From positions 1 to 15,070 of the forward strand of contig JBDROF010000054.1 of the NCBI GenBank assembly GCA_043810345.1: 15,070 nucleotides of DNA. Direction: 5' to 3'. Positions 7,555 through 15,070 of this stretch are shown here, in pieces (the stretch's first letter is position 1; every line of letters starts with the position of its first letter). Under the pieces are notes generated by a model. That model saw only the letters and a list, made by a program, of their open reading frames with translations. It made no database searches and was not told the origin of the DNA. This stretch comes from QYOJ01 sp043810345. Its GTDB lineage: Bacteria; Bacteroidota; Bacteroidia; Bacteroidales; FEN-979. The position numbers and the translations under genes are program-made.

Positions 7555-9045
7555 TTAATGTTTATCTGTTTCTGATCTGCTTTTTCGTAACGTGGAAGAG
7601 GAGGCTCCGCCTGCAGAATATTCGGGAGCGGTCACAAAGACCTTCTTTCCATCCAGGACGGAGAGCGCCTGATCGAGGTCTTTGATGACATCATCCGGAT
7701 GCTCTGCGCCCACACACAATCGAATGAGATTTGGTGGGATGCCGGCCAGTTTCCTGCCCTTTTCTCCCTGCTGTGAGTGGGTACTGATGGCCGGGATCGT
7801 GGCTACCGATTTGATCCTGCCGAGGTCGGTTGCCCGCCAGATCCGTGTGAATCCATCAAATACATTCCGGGTTTGCTGAGCAGTACCTCTGACATGAAAT
7901 GACATCAGGTGACCGAACCGGTTGACCTTCTTATTGTAGCACTCGTCCAGTTCCGAATCGGCCAGGAACATATACCGGGAAGCCAGTTCATGCAACGAAT
8001 GGCTTTTCAACCCGAGGTACTCCACCTGCACCACGTGTTTATGGCCGGCAAGAAACTCAGCTATTTTCTGTGTATTGCGGCTTTTTACATCCATACGCAT
8101 GCGCAGGGTCCGGATATCGTTAATCGCCAGGATGGCATTCATGGGCGATATATTGGGGCCATTATCCCGGTTTGGGAGAAGCTTCAGGTAGGTGGCAAAA
8201 TCGGCCTTCATCTCCGGAATATCGATCGAAGAGTTAATGTTTCTCCTGGATATCACGGCTCCACAAATTCCTAAACCACCGGTGTTGATTGACTTGGTAA
8301 CAGACTGCACAACAATATCTGCTCCATGTTCGATGGGGCGGAGCAGTGCCGGTGTGGCGACAGTAGAGTCGATAATTAAGGGTAAATTGTATTTATGGGC
8401 CAGATCGGCAACTGCTTTGAGGTCGAAGAAAGCCTGACCCGGATTGCTGGGTAGCTCCCCGTAAAGGAATCGTGTGTTTTCATCGATATGAGATTCCCAC
8501 TCTTCCAGGTTGGCTGAGTTCAACACTTTGCGCCACTCGACATGACGTTCCTGGTTCTTACGTATGGAGAAATGCTGAAACGTTCCTCCGTAAAGCTGGG
8601 CGGTGGCGACAAAATTTATTTGGGCAGAGGGCCTTCTCGGGTCAATCACCAGAAACGGGTCAACCGCGCTCTGGATCGCTGCCATTCCGGAGGAGGTGGC
8701 GATACAAGAGGTTTCGATTCCGGATCCGTATCCTTCCAACAGAGCCAATACCCCCTCGAGGTAGTACATTGTGGGGTTTGCGATGCGTGAATAGCACCAG
8801 GTAGGGATTTCATACCCCAATGCTGCTTCCATCTCATCTGCATCCCGGTAGGCCTGGGAGGTAGATAGATAAGTGGGTTCGATGATGGATCCCTGATTGA
8901 AGTCCAACGCCTCCTGCATCGAGTAGATGCCGTGAACGGCAATGGTGTCGAACCGGCATTTCATCATCTCCTTTCTGTGTTCCGAGTGCCATTGAACGGC
9001 ACGTTTTGCAGCCTCTTTGTAGTAGTTGATCCCGTCTGTTGACAT
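7555..9045 (-). CDS. Extended Cys/Met metabolism PLP enzyme (496-residue paralogue)
   Basis: A second member of the Cys/Met PLP family but about 90 residues longer than its neighbour. It has an N-terminal extension of about 30 charged residues before FDTIAVHG, an insertion around residues 131-175 between the AxSSGMAA block and the substrate region, an insertion around 365-380 and a Ser-rich C-terminal tail. Catalytic features are kept: WCYSRIANPT with Tyr85 and Arg87, SSGMAAI, YGGTFQHFS, ELPSNP, Asp226 in IIDSTVATPALLRP, and QSVTKS with the PLP Lys251. ISPMNAILAIND and STHSQQGEKG, LIRLCVGAEHPDD keep the family C-terminal pattern. The exact reaction is not readable. A homoserine-activating-group sulfhydrylase or cystathionine synthase is likeliest. 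It is the first gene of the minus-strand run and so carries the promoter for the 7555/6301/thrC transcript. The ATG at 9045 has no clear Shine-Dalgarno sequence. Confidence 0.82.
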   Translation of the reverse strand: MSTDGINYYKEAAKRAVQWHSEHRKEMMKCRFDTIAVHGIYSMQEALDFNQGSIIEPTYLSTSQAYRDADEMEAALGYEIPTWCYSRIANPTMYYLEGVLALLEGYGSGIETSCIATSSGMAAIQSAVDPFLVIDPRRPSAQINFVATAQLYGGTFQHFSIRKNQERHVEWRKVLNSANLEEWESHIDENTRFLYGELPSNPGQAFFDLKAVADLAHKYNLPLIIDSTVATPALLRPIEHGADIVVQSVTKSINTGGLGICGAVISRRNINSSIDIPEMKADFATYLKLLPNRDNGPNISPMNAILAINDIRTLRMRMDVKSRNTQKIAEFLAGHKHVVQVEYLGLKSHSLHELASRYMFLADSELDECYNKKVNRFGHLMSFHVRGTAQQTRNVFDGFTRIWRATDLGRIKSVATIPAISTHSQQGEKGRKLAGIPPNLIRLCVGAEHPDDVIKDLDQALSVLDGKKVFVTAPEYSAGGASSSTLRKSRSETDKH

Positions 9046-9121
9046 TGGGTTGAACGTTGATTTCTTTCAGGGGATAAAGGTAACATTTTTTTAGATTGTG
9101 AAAAAAGTAACAGAGAGGAAC

Positions 9122-9233
9122 GTGAGACGTGGGACGTGGGACGTGAGACGTGAGACGTGAGACGTGGGACGTGAGACGTGAGACGTGGGACGTGAGACGT
9201 GGGACGTGAGACGTGGGACGTGAGAGGTGAGAA
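9122..9233. repeat. Tandem heptamer array, 16 units of GTGRGAC
   Basis: Sixteen consecutive 7-base units run without a gap: the first 14 are GTGAGAC or GTGGGAC, and the last two (GTGAGAG, GTGAGAA) are degenerate. The only variation in the 14 is A or G at the fourth base. Each junction between intact units makes ACGT, so a CpG and a palindromic tetramer recur every 7 bases. The array lies in the 248-base divergent spacer between the extended PLP gene and the peptidase gene, closer to the latter. On the minus strand it stays open as a Ser/His/Val/Pro-rich frame because 7-base units code a heptapeptide repeat, but I do not regard this as a gene. Copy number could change by slippage. Confidence 0.95.
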
Positions 9234-9264
9234 GCGAGTTGGTGAGTTGATGATTTTTTTTTAG

Positions 9265-9272
9265 TAATATTG
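9265..9272 (+). promoter_or_regulatory. Possible -7 box for the M14 peptidase gene
   Basis: TAATATTG differs from TAnnTTTG by one base and lies 21 bases before the ATG at 9294. TTG triplets at 9239 and 9247 could serve as a -33 element, though spacing is not ideal. If real, transcription would start after 9272, so the TTG at 9270 could not be the start codon. Confidence 0.25.
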
Positions 9273-9293
9273 TTGGTATCTAAATTCTCGGAT

Positions 9294-11756
9294 ATGATAA
9301 AATATTTCCTCACTTGTATCCTGGTTGTTGTTGCCTTCGAGTTTCTATTGACCGATGGCATAAACGGACAGACAGTCCAAACACCACAAGAGTATTTTGG
9401 TTTTAAACCAGGGTCTGACCGGAATCTATTCGGCTATGAAAAATTAATTGACTATCTCAACCTGCTGGATCAAAGCTCTTCCAGACTGCTGATGAGAAAG
9501 ATAGGAAGTTCGCCTGAAGGAAGGCCAATGTACATTGCCTTTATCTCTTCGGAAGAGAATATCCGTAACCTGGATACCCTCCGGGAGATCAATGAACAAT
9601 TAGCTCTAAACCCGGATCTCACAGACCAGCAACGGAAAGAGATGATTCGCAACGGACGGGTATTCGTACTGGCCACGCTCTCGATGCATTCCACCGAGGT
9701 GGGGCCTTCCCAGGCGGCGCCATTAATAGCGTATGACCTGGTTACTGACAACAGTTCCGACACCCTGGCATGGCTGGACAGTGTGGTATTGATGATGGTC
9801 CCGTGCCACAATCCGGATGGGATGGAAAAGGTGGTGAACCATTATAAAAAATACCTGGGAACTAAATACGAGGGATCGTCCCTTCCGGAGGTATATCATA
9901 AATATGTGGGACACGACAACAACCGGGATTTTATCACCCTTTCCCAGGAGGATACCAAAGCGATTGCTGCCATCTACAATACCGGATGGTACCCTCAGGT
10001 AATGGTGGAGAAACACCAGATGGGATCATCCGGCGTACGGTATTTCGTCCCGCCTCCGCATGATCCGATTGCGGAAAACATCGACGCAGGCATCTGGAAC
10101 TGGATGGGAATCTTTGGTTCCAATCTGATGAAAGACATGACACGAGCCGGGCTTAAGGGTGTCAGCCAGAACTACCTCTTTGACGATTACTGGCCAGGCT
10201 CTACCACCACCTGCATCTGGAAAAATGTGATCGGGTTCCTGACCGAAGCAGCCAGCGTTCAGACAGCCACTCCCGTATATATTGAAGAGAACGAACTTAG
10301 GGTTATCGGAAAAGGGTTGGGGGACTACAAAAAAAGCATCAACATGCCCGATCCCTGGCCAGGGGGCTGGTGGCGGCTGGGTGATATTGTTGATTATGAG
10401 ATCGTTTCAACGATGTCGATCCTGAAAACTGCAGCTGCTAACAAAGCGGATATCCTTGCATTCAGGAATAACGCTGAGGTTGTTACCAGCCACATCACCA
10501 TTCCACAGGGGAGCATTGTCATCCCATTGGCTCAGCCTTACCGTCCTTTCATAAAAGAGGTGATGGAAAAACAGCAATTCCCGGAACGACATTATACCCC
10601 TGACGGGGAACTTATCAAACCTTACGATATTACCTCCTGGTCGTTGCCACTTCACCGTGGGGTTACTTCCGTGGAGATGACCGAGCCATCAGAGCAACTT
10701 CAGCAACATCTAATACCAATAGAAGAACCTTTTACATCCTTGAAGCCTCTCCCCGGTAATTACTGGGCAGCTGTTTTCAGCATCAACCACAACGAGAGTT
10801 ACAAAGCCGCTTTTCTTGCAAAGGAGCGGGGCCTGGAAGTAGCCAGAATTCCCGGAGGGGATTTCATCATCTTCCGGGATGGAGGCAAGAATTCCAAGCT
10901 TGATAAATTGATTTCTGAAATGACCGTCATGCCAGAGATCATCCTTAACGAGGCAGATTTTCTGCTCTCCTCTTTCACCATTCCCCGGATCGTTTTGGTG
11001 GAGACCAACATGCACGACATGGATGCCGGCTGGACACGTTTTGTTTTTGACAGTTACCACATCCCTTATACGGTCATTGAACCGGGCGAATTTGAGGAAA
11101 CCGATTTCTCCGGTGATGTTGACGTAGTCGTTTTCCCGAACAACGACAAATCGATCCTGATGGAGGGTCAGTACCGTTCGGAAGATGAGGTCTACCCAAC
11201 GAGCTATCCCCCGGAGTTCACCAAAGGGATCGGGAAAAAGGGGATGGAGTGTTTGATGACCTTCCTCGATCAGGGCGGGATCATCCTTTCGTGGGGGCAA
11301 TCTACCGAGTTGTTCACAGGGCTCTTATCTATAAAAAGTGGTGACACCACAGAGTCGTTCAGGCTTCCGGTCAGGGATATCTCCAAATCGATTAAAAGCG
11401 CCGGAGTCTATTGTCCCGGGTCCCTGGTGAAGGTAGAACTGAAAGGGGGGCACCCTTTGACGCAGGGTATGGAAGAGAGTGCGGGGGTATTTTTCCGTGA
11501 GACACCTGTTTTCGCCACCTCCATTCCCCGGTTTGATATGGACCGGCGGGTGATCGGAACATTTCCCGAAAAGGATATCCTGATGAGCGGATATTGTGAA
11601 AAAACTGAAAAGCTGGCAGATAAAACGGTGATGGTCTGGTTAAAAAAAGGGAAAGGGCAATTGGTACTTTACGGCTTTAATCCCCAATTCCGGGCTTCGA
11701 CCCAAGGTACTTATAAGCTTTTGTTTAACGGGTTGTTGTTGGAGAAGATTAATTAG
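9294..11756 (+). CDS. Secreted M14-family zinc carboxypeptidase with C-terminal glutaminase-like domain
   Basis: An 820-residue protein with an N-terminal signal peptide (Met-Ile-Lys-Tyr, a hydrophobic core, then a likely cleavage near ING-QT), so it is exported. The M14 active site is complete: zinc ligands His132-x-x-Glu135 in MHSTEVGP and His241 in EKHQMG, NPDG at 173-176, substrate-binding Asn-Arg in GHDNNRD at 207-212, and the general base Glu318 in LTEAAS. After a linker, roughly residues 560-760 (IVLVETNMHDMDAGWTR, DVVVFPN, GGIILSWGQS) resemble the class I glutamine-amidotransferase-like fold found at the end of some M14 proteins; its catalytic residues are not evident. There is no T9SS tail, so it may stay periplasmic or be membrane-associated. 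I chose ATG 9294 over TTG 9270 because it starts directly at the signal peptide. Its target peptides are unknown. Confidence 0.9.
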   Translation: MIKYFLTCILVVVAFEFLLTDGINGQTVQTPQEYFGFKPGSDRNLFGYEKLIDYLNLLDQSSSRLLMRKIGSSPEGRPMYIAFISSEENIRNLDTLREINEQLALNPDLTDQQRKEMIRNGRVFVLATLSMHSTEVGPSQAAPLIAYDLVTDNSSDTLAWLDSVVLMMVPCHNPDGMEKVVNHYKKYLGTKYEGSSLPEVYHKYVGHDNNRDFITLSQEDTKAIAAIYNTGWYPQVMVEKHQMGSSGVRYFVPPPHDPIAENIDAGIWNWMGIFGSNLMKDMTRAGLKGVSQNYLFDDYWPGSTTTCIWKNVIGFLTEAASVQTATPVYIEENELRVIGKGLGDYKKSINMPDPWPGGWWRLGDIVDYEIVSTMSILKTAAANKADILAFRNNAEVVTSHITIPQGSIVIPLAQPYRPFIKEVMEKQQFPERHYTPDGELIKPYDITSWSLPLHRGVTSVEMTEPSEQLQQHLIPIEEPFTSLKPLPGNYWAAVFSINHNESYKAAFLAKERGLEVARIPGGDFIIFRDGGKNSKLDKLISEMTVMPEIILNEADFLLSSFTIPRIVLVETNMHDMDAGWTRFVFDSYHIPYTVIEPGEFEETDFSGDVDVVVFPNNDKSILMEGQYRSEDEVYPTSYPPEFTKGIGKKGMECLMTFLDQGGIILSWGQSTELFTGLLSIKSGDTTESFRLPVRDISKSIKSAGVYCPGSLVKVELKGGHPLTQGMEESAGVFFRETPVFATSIPRFDMDRRVIGTFPEKDILMSGYCEKTEKLADKTVMVWLKKGKGQLVLYGFNPQFRASTQGTYKLLFNGLLLEKIN

Positions 11757-11841
11757 CGAGGTGGCGAGGTAGTAAAATGGTGAACTGGCTGATAGGTGGG
11801 TGGATGTGTGGGTTAAAAAGTACTCGATCTTCTTATACACG
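11757..11841. other. Convergent spacer with G/T-rich degenerate repeats, no clear terminator
   Basis: These 85 bases separate the stops of two convergent genes. The start holds GCGAGGTG followed by GCGAGGTA, then a G/T-rich run (GGTGGGTGGATG). I see no stable hairpin with a T-run on either strand. The composition recalls a decayed simple repeat of the same general kind as the other spacers. Confidence 0.4.
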
Positions 11842-13500
11842 TTAATCAAAAATAATCTTCCCCGAATAGCTCTTCTTCCCGTTACTCAGAATGGCGTGAT
11901 AGAGACCTTTTGCCTGGGCCCGGATATCGAGTTCCACGGAATTTCCTGCTATTTTCATCCTGGCCTGTTGGATCAAACGGCCTGTCTGATCGTAAACCTC
12001 AAGATTTAATTCTTTTTCATGCTGAAACTCATCCGGGATCGTTATCTTACATTCGCCGGTGTTTGGATTGGCGTATATCAGCAGGGCGTTTGAAGGGGAA
12101 TGCTTAGGTTGAATAATGCCGGTGATGGGTGAACATTTGGCGGCAAAGGCATCGGATTTTCCCCTCGATATCAAGGGTTGAGGTCCTATGTCAAGGGTGT
12201 TTAAGAAGGCTCCGCTCAGAAAAATATTCCCGGTTTGGTCGACGGTAGGGGTGGGATAAGATCCTCTTGAATAGTGCCTTACTCCCATACATTCCCCTTC
12301 TGAGGTATAGCGTGCAAGAAATATGTCCATTGTGTCTGGACTGGTTGCATATGAAAAAAGCAGGTAGGGCCCAAAATGGGCATACCCCATAAAGGTACCT
12401 GTAAAATACACATTGTTTTCTCTGTCGGCTAAAATTCCATTTCCACTGGCGAATCCGGATGGTTGGATACCCCTGACCCATTGGTAAGTTCCTTCGGAAG
12501 AATATTTTGCGAGAAAACAATCACCATGAGGGCTGTGTAAGGTATCGTCGCCAAATATTCCCATGGGGCCCCACATAGTTCCGGTCAGGTAGATATTTCC
12601 GGCATGATCGAGGGAAATCTGTCTTCCGCTACTCCCATCTGGAGCCCCTGCAACTCTAAGCCATTGAATATCACCTTCCGGTGAAAAATTTGCCAGGTAT
12701 GTGGCTCCGTATCCCATTGGAAGTGTCAATGAAATTGTGTCAATAACTATTGTGTTACGAAGAGCATCCCCATTGACAATAAGATTTTGATTATAAAAAT
12801 AAAGGTTCCAGGGGGTAGCTTCAGTAAAAGTATACGTAGAGCCCATATAACGAAATTTATTTTTTGCCCAGAGCAGGTTCCCTTCTCTCGTATATTTCGC
12901 TAAAAAACCTCCCCGGGGAATGGTGGTCTGTTCAAAAGTGGCATCCTCTGAGTTGCTCCCCGATATATAAACATTTCCCTGAACATCATATGTAATCCCA
13001 TACCCCCTGTCTACACCGTTTCCACCGGCAGCCCTGGCCCAAAGTACATGTTTGTCCAAATCCATAACTAGTATAAAAATAGTTAGTCCGGTTCCGGAGA
13101 GACCTGTGCCAAGTAATGCTATTGTATCATAAAATGAACCTGTGATCAGTAACCGCGAATTCAAGGTGTCGAGTACCAGTGAACCTATCGATTCGGAAAC
13201 CGTTTCATTCGGTCCCCCAAATCTGATTGCCCAGATTTCGTTTCCCGCGGGATCTAATTTAATGAGAAACAGATCATCTATCCCATTGCAAACCAACGAT
13301 CCAGAATTTGTATAGAAAGGATCACTCCGATAACCTCCTCCTAGATAACTGTTTCCATTCAGGTCGGCGACATGTGATTTTATGCCTTCCCGTTGAGTTC
13401 CTCCCGCCTGGTAAGACCAGGAGCAGTTCTGGCTGAGTATAAATTGGTGTGAGTACAATAGGACTACAGGAATGAACATTATTTTACATATTGTTTTCAT
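11842..13500 (-). CDS. Secreted beta-propeller-repeat (SBBP-like) protein with T9SS sorting tail
   Basis: A 552-residue exported protein of unknown specific role. Residues 1-23 form a signal peptide (Lys-rich start, hydrophobic core, ending LSQ). The body is built of about six repeats that pair a D-x-x-GN-x-Y-x-x-G strand with a FLAKY-x-x-EG-x-x-x-W strand. The first motif is seen near residues 46, 111, 172, 298, 359 and 421, the second near 77, 142, 199, 268, 329 and 393. This is the pattern of SBBP repeats, expected to fold as a beta-propeller. From residue 473 (LLIYANPNTG) to the end there is a type A T9SS sorting domain: LEVYDQTGRLIQQ, then KGLYHAILSNGKK and a basic-hydrophobic end. It is therefore probably delivered to the cell surface or released. 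The gene follows the glycoside hydrolase gene by 12 bases, implying co-transcription. The propeller may mediate binding rather than catalysis. Confidence 0.88.
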   Translation of the reverse strand: MKTICKIMFIPVVLLYSHQFILSQNCSWSYQAGGTQREGIKSHVADLNGNSYLGGGYRSDPFYTNSGSLVCNGIDDLFLIKLDPAGNEIWAIRFGGPNETVSESIGSLVLDTLNSRLLITGSFYDTIALLGTGLSGTGLTIFILVMDLDKHVLWARAAGGNGVDRGYGITYDVQGNVYISGSNSEDATFEQTTIPRGGFLAKYTREGNLLWAKNKFRYMGSTYTFTEATPWNLYFYNQNLIVNGDALRNTIVIDTISLTLPMGYGATYLANFSPEGDIQWLRVAGAPDGSSGRQISLDHAGNIYLTGTMWGPMGIFGDDTLHSPHGDCFLAKYSSEGTYQWVRGIQPSGFASGNGILADRENNVYFTGTFMGYAHFGPYLLFSYATSPDTMDIFLARYTSEGECMGVRHYSRGSYPTPTVDQTGNIFLSGAFLNTLDIGPQPLISRGKSDAFAAKCSPITGIIQPKHSPSNALLIYANPNTGECKITIPDEFQHEKELNLEVYDQTGRLIQQARMKIAGNSVELDIRAQAKGLYHAILSNGKKSYSGKIIFD

Positions 13501-13512
13501 GATACAAGAACA

Positions 13513-15070
13513 TTATTGAATTATGATTTTTTTTACGGTCTGGTAATCAATGTTAGAAATCTGAATAATATAGAATCCTTTGCTGAGATGAGCTAAGTCA
13601 AGTTGGGATTTATGTCCTTGAATTATCGAGGAATAAACTGTTTTACCGAATGTATCATATACGGACAGCGTCAAATTATCCAGTGGTGATGAACATTGTA
13701 CGTCTATTGTAAATAATCCTCTTCCCGGATTTGGATAGATAAGTACGTCAAATGATCCTTGAACAGGTGTGAAGTTCAATGTAATTTCTTTAGCTATTTC
13801 GTGCTTATCAAGTTCATTCTCCATAAAAAAACCAAAAGAGCTTTCGGTAAATGAAGATAAACTGTCACAGGGAATAAAAGGAGTTCCGGTATGGATCCAG
13901 GTCTCACTTCCATTGGCAGCAGTAAACTCCTGGTTCACACTAATTTCAATACGGGCTTTTACCTCGCAGGTTGCATTTTGCTGAACTTCGACATCCGTCA
14001 GGGAAACAAGATCCCATGCCTGCAATACAACAGGTTCGTTTCCAGCTATAGTGAGAGATTCAAATGATTCTTCATAATTCAGATCAAATCTGTCCAGTCT
14101 ATATGTTTGTCCTGAGTCGACCCCGACACTAGCTGAATCTGGTTCACACCATTCCCGCAATCTTGAACAAACAGCAGCTGAAATAGTCAGACCTTCAATT
14201 GTGTTAAAATTTGGATAGGCTGTATCATAATCATATGGTATTACAGTAAAAAAACCATCTTCATCAGTAAAAGTATAATGCATATCATATGTTATTGGAG
14301 GATCTTGTGGGTTTTGTGCATTATATAATCGAGTATGGGCAAAAATCACTGCATCTTTTATTGGATTATCTTCCCGATCTAAAACATAGCCGGTTACAAT
14401 ATTTGTTTTTGGTGAATATTTTCCATGGTAGAAGGGATCATAATAATAAGGTGGCTCGGAGCAGGCGCCGGTTGCCGGAGGAGTGAAATCGTCAAACACC
14501 TCCCATACCGGTTTTAGAATTGTACTACATGGCCAATTTGTACATGCTTGATTTTGCTTTAAGATCCCATAACCATCATTACATACATCCTGATAAAACC
14601 ACCAACTAAAGCCGCTACCTCCGCATTCCCATGTCTTCATAGTAGCTGAATCGGCAAAATCGTACTGATCTGATAAAGTGCCATCATAGTTCGTACTAAA
14701 AACGGAATTCTCAATGGCGCGAAACCCGGTTTCCCCGATAATCCATGGCATCTTGCAATTATTTGAAACCCAGTAAAGTTTCCCATAAAATGAATTCATT
14801 AAAGATTCGAAATAGGTCGGACCTTCATATTGACGAGCATCTGGATATAAATGTGGTGAATAGAAATCAAGCGTCATAACCGCATGATCATATTCAAGGA
14901 TATCATGATGCCCTTGCCCACCCATGGTAACAAGGTGGTGAGGATCACCTGCCTTAACCGTGTCGTACCACATTTTAACTTTTTCACATACATCCTGCTT
15001 TGAGTGCCCAATTGTATCTTCAGGCCAAACAGATGCAGGTTCATTCCAAAGGTCGTAAGCCATTAAAGTT
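13513..15070 (-). CDS. Clan GH-A (GH5-like) glycoside hydrolase with T9SS sorting tail, N-terminus outside window
   Basis: The frame stays open to the right edge, so the Met at 15063 is an internal residue and not the start; the residues before it (T-L) continue a beta strand. Numbering from that Met, YDLWNEP puts the general acid at Glu8, DFYSPHLY at 67-73 matches the His-x-Tyr site, IIGETGF puts the nucleophile at Glu111, and FSWWFYQD at 152-159 fits the conserved Trp. This is the C-terminal half of a clan GH-A barrel, GH5-like, acting on beta-linked glucans or mannans; specificity cannot be read. Residues 221-280 form a carboxypeptidase-regulatory-like beta domain (VTGYVLDREDNPIKDAVI, TDEDGFFTV). 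Another beta-rich segment follows, then a type A T9SS domain from 439 (DVLIYPNPGRGLF, LSVYDTFGKTVY, KGFYIIQIS). It should be secreted or surface-attached. The gene is poorer in G+C than the left part of the window. Confidence 0.88.
   Translation of the reverse strand, partial: TLMAYDLWNEPASVWPEDTIGHSKQDVCEKVKMWYDTVKAGDPHHLVTMGGQGHHDILEYDHAVMTLDFYSPHLYPDARQYEGPTYFESLMNSFYGKLYWVSNNCKMPWIIGETGFRAIENSVFSTNYDGTLSDQYDFADSATMKTWECGGSGFSWWFYQDVCNDGYGILKQNQACTNWPCSTILKPVWEVFDDFTPPATGACSEPPYYYDPFYHGKYSPKTNIVTGYVLDREDNPIKDAVIFAHTRLYNAQNPQDPPITYDMHYTFTDEDGFFTVIPYDYDTAYPNFNTIEGLTISAAVCSRLREWCEPDSASVGVDSGQTYRLDRFDLNYEESFESLTIAGNEPVVLQAWDLVSLTDVEVQQNATCEVKARIEISVNQEFTAANGSETWIHTGTPFIPCDSLSSFTESSFGFFMENELDKHEIAKEITLNFTPVQGSFDVLIYPNPGRGLFTIDVQCSSPLDNLTLSVYDTFGKTVYSSIIQGHKSQLDLAHLSKGFYIIQISNIDYQTVKKIIIQ

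Noticed and set aside
9046..9121. SAM or other methionine-related riboswitch, or a clear promoter, ahead of the PLP operon
   Set aside because: No aptamer-like helices are visible. TACCTTTA on the minus strand is only a one-mismatch -7 box without a TTG partner, too weak to list.
9270..9293. TTG at 9270 as start of the M14 peptidase
   Set aside because: It would add eight polar residues before a good signal peptide, and a possible -7 box overlaps it. ATG 9294 fits better.
8834..9361. Minus-strand open frame of 175 codons with a Ser-His-Val-Pro-Arg-Leu-Thr heptapeptide repeat
   Set aside because: The repeat is the translation of the GTGRGAC heptamer array, which has no stop in this frame. 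The rest overlaps the real PLP gene out of frame, and there is no homology or start signal.
10710..11300. Antisense open frame of 196 codons inside the M14 peptidase gene
   Set aside because: It lies opposite a well-supported gene and shows no family features; a codon-bias shadow.
15061..15063. ATG at 15063 as the true start of the glycoside hydrolase
   Set aside because: The residues are in the middle of the barrel at the catalytic acid motif and there is no signal peptide. The frame stays open to the window edge.

Overview
The window reads as chromosomal DNA of a member of the Bacteroidota. Two proteins at the right end carry C-terminal tails of the type IX secretion (T9SS) sorting type, most genes lack a clear Shine-Dalgarno sequence, and a TAnnTTTG-like -7 box can be seen ahead of gcvP. 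I cannot place it below phylum. There are no RNA genes, CRISPR arrays, insertion sequences or phage genes that I can support.

Layout. 1-333 (-) is the 5' part of an lsrF-type thiolase/aldolase gene, divergent from gcvP at 459-3323 (+), the single-chain glycine decarboxylase. gcvP converges on a block of five minus-strand genes, transcribed right to left: an extended Cys/Met-metabolism PLP enzyme (9045-7555), a standard-length paralogue (7527-6301), threonine synthase thrC (6291-4924), thrH (4813-4214) and a short-chain dehydrogenase (4102-3341). The first three are 27 and 9 bases apart and look like one operon. The last two follow gaps of about 110 bases filled with short-period repeats. A 112-base array of 16 heptamers (9122-9233) lies in the divergent spacer before a secreted M14 zinc peptidase (9294-11756, +). 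The peptidase converges on two minus-strand T9SS cargo genes 12 bases apart: a beta-propeller-repeat protein (13500-11842) and a clan GH-A (GH5-like) glycoside hydrolase, whose N-terminus lies beyond the right edge.

How the genes work together. The core is a homoserine-branch amino-acid module. ThrH is of the phosphoserine:homoserine phosphotransferase type and can supply O-phosphohomoserine to ThrC without a classical homoserine kinase (ThrB). The two PLP enzymes are in the family that makes homocysteine or cystathionine from an activated homoserine. GcvP feeds glycine carbon into the one-carbon pool, which methionine synthesis uses, so the neighbourhood has a loose Thr/Met/Gly/C1 theme (inference). 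The right end is a separate, lower-GC surface and secretion segment.

The less ordinary signals are the three different short-period repeat families in spacers of the central block (a 9-mer inverted repeat, a degenerate heptamer repeat and a clean heptamer array), and the extended PLP paralogue next to ThrH/ThrC. I found no clear new defence or mobile system.
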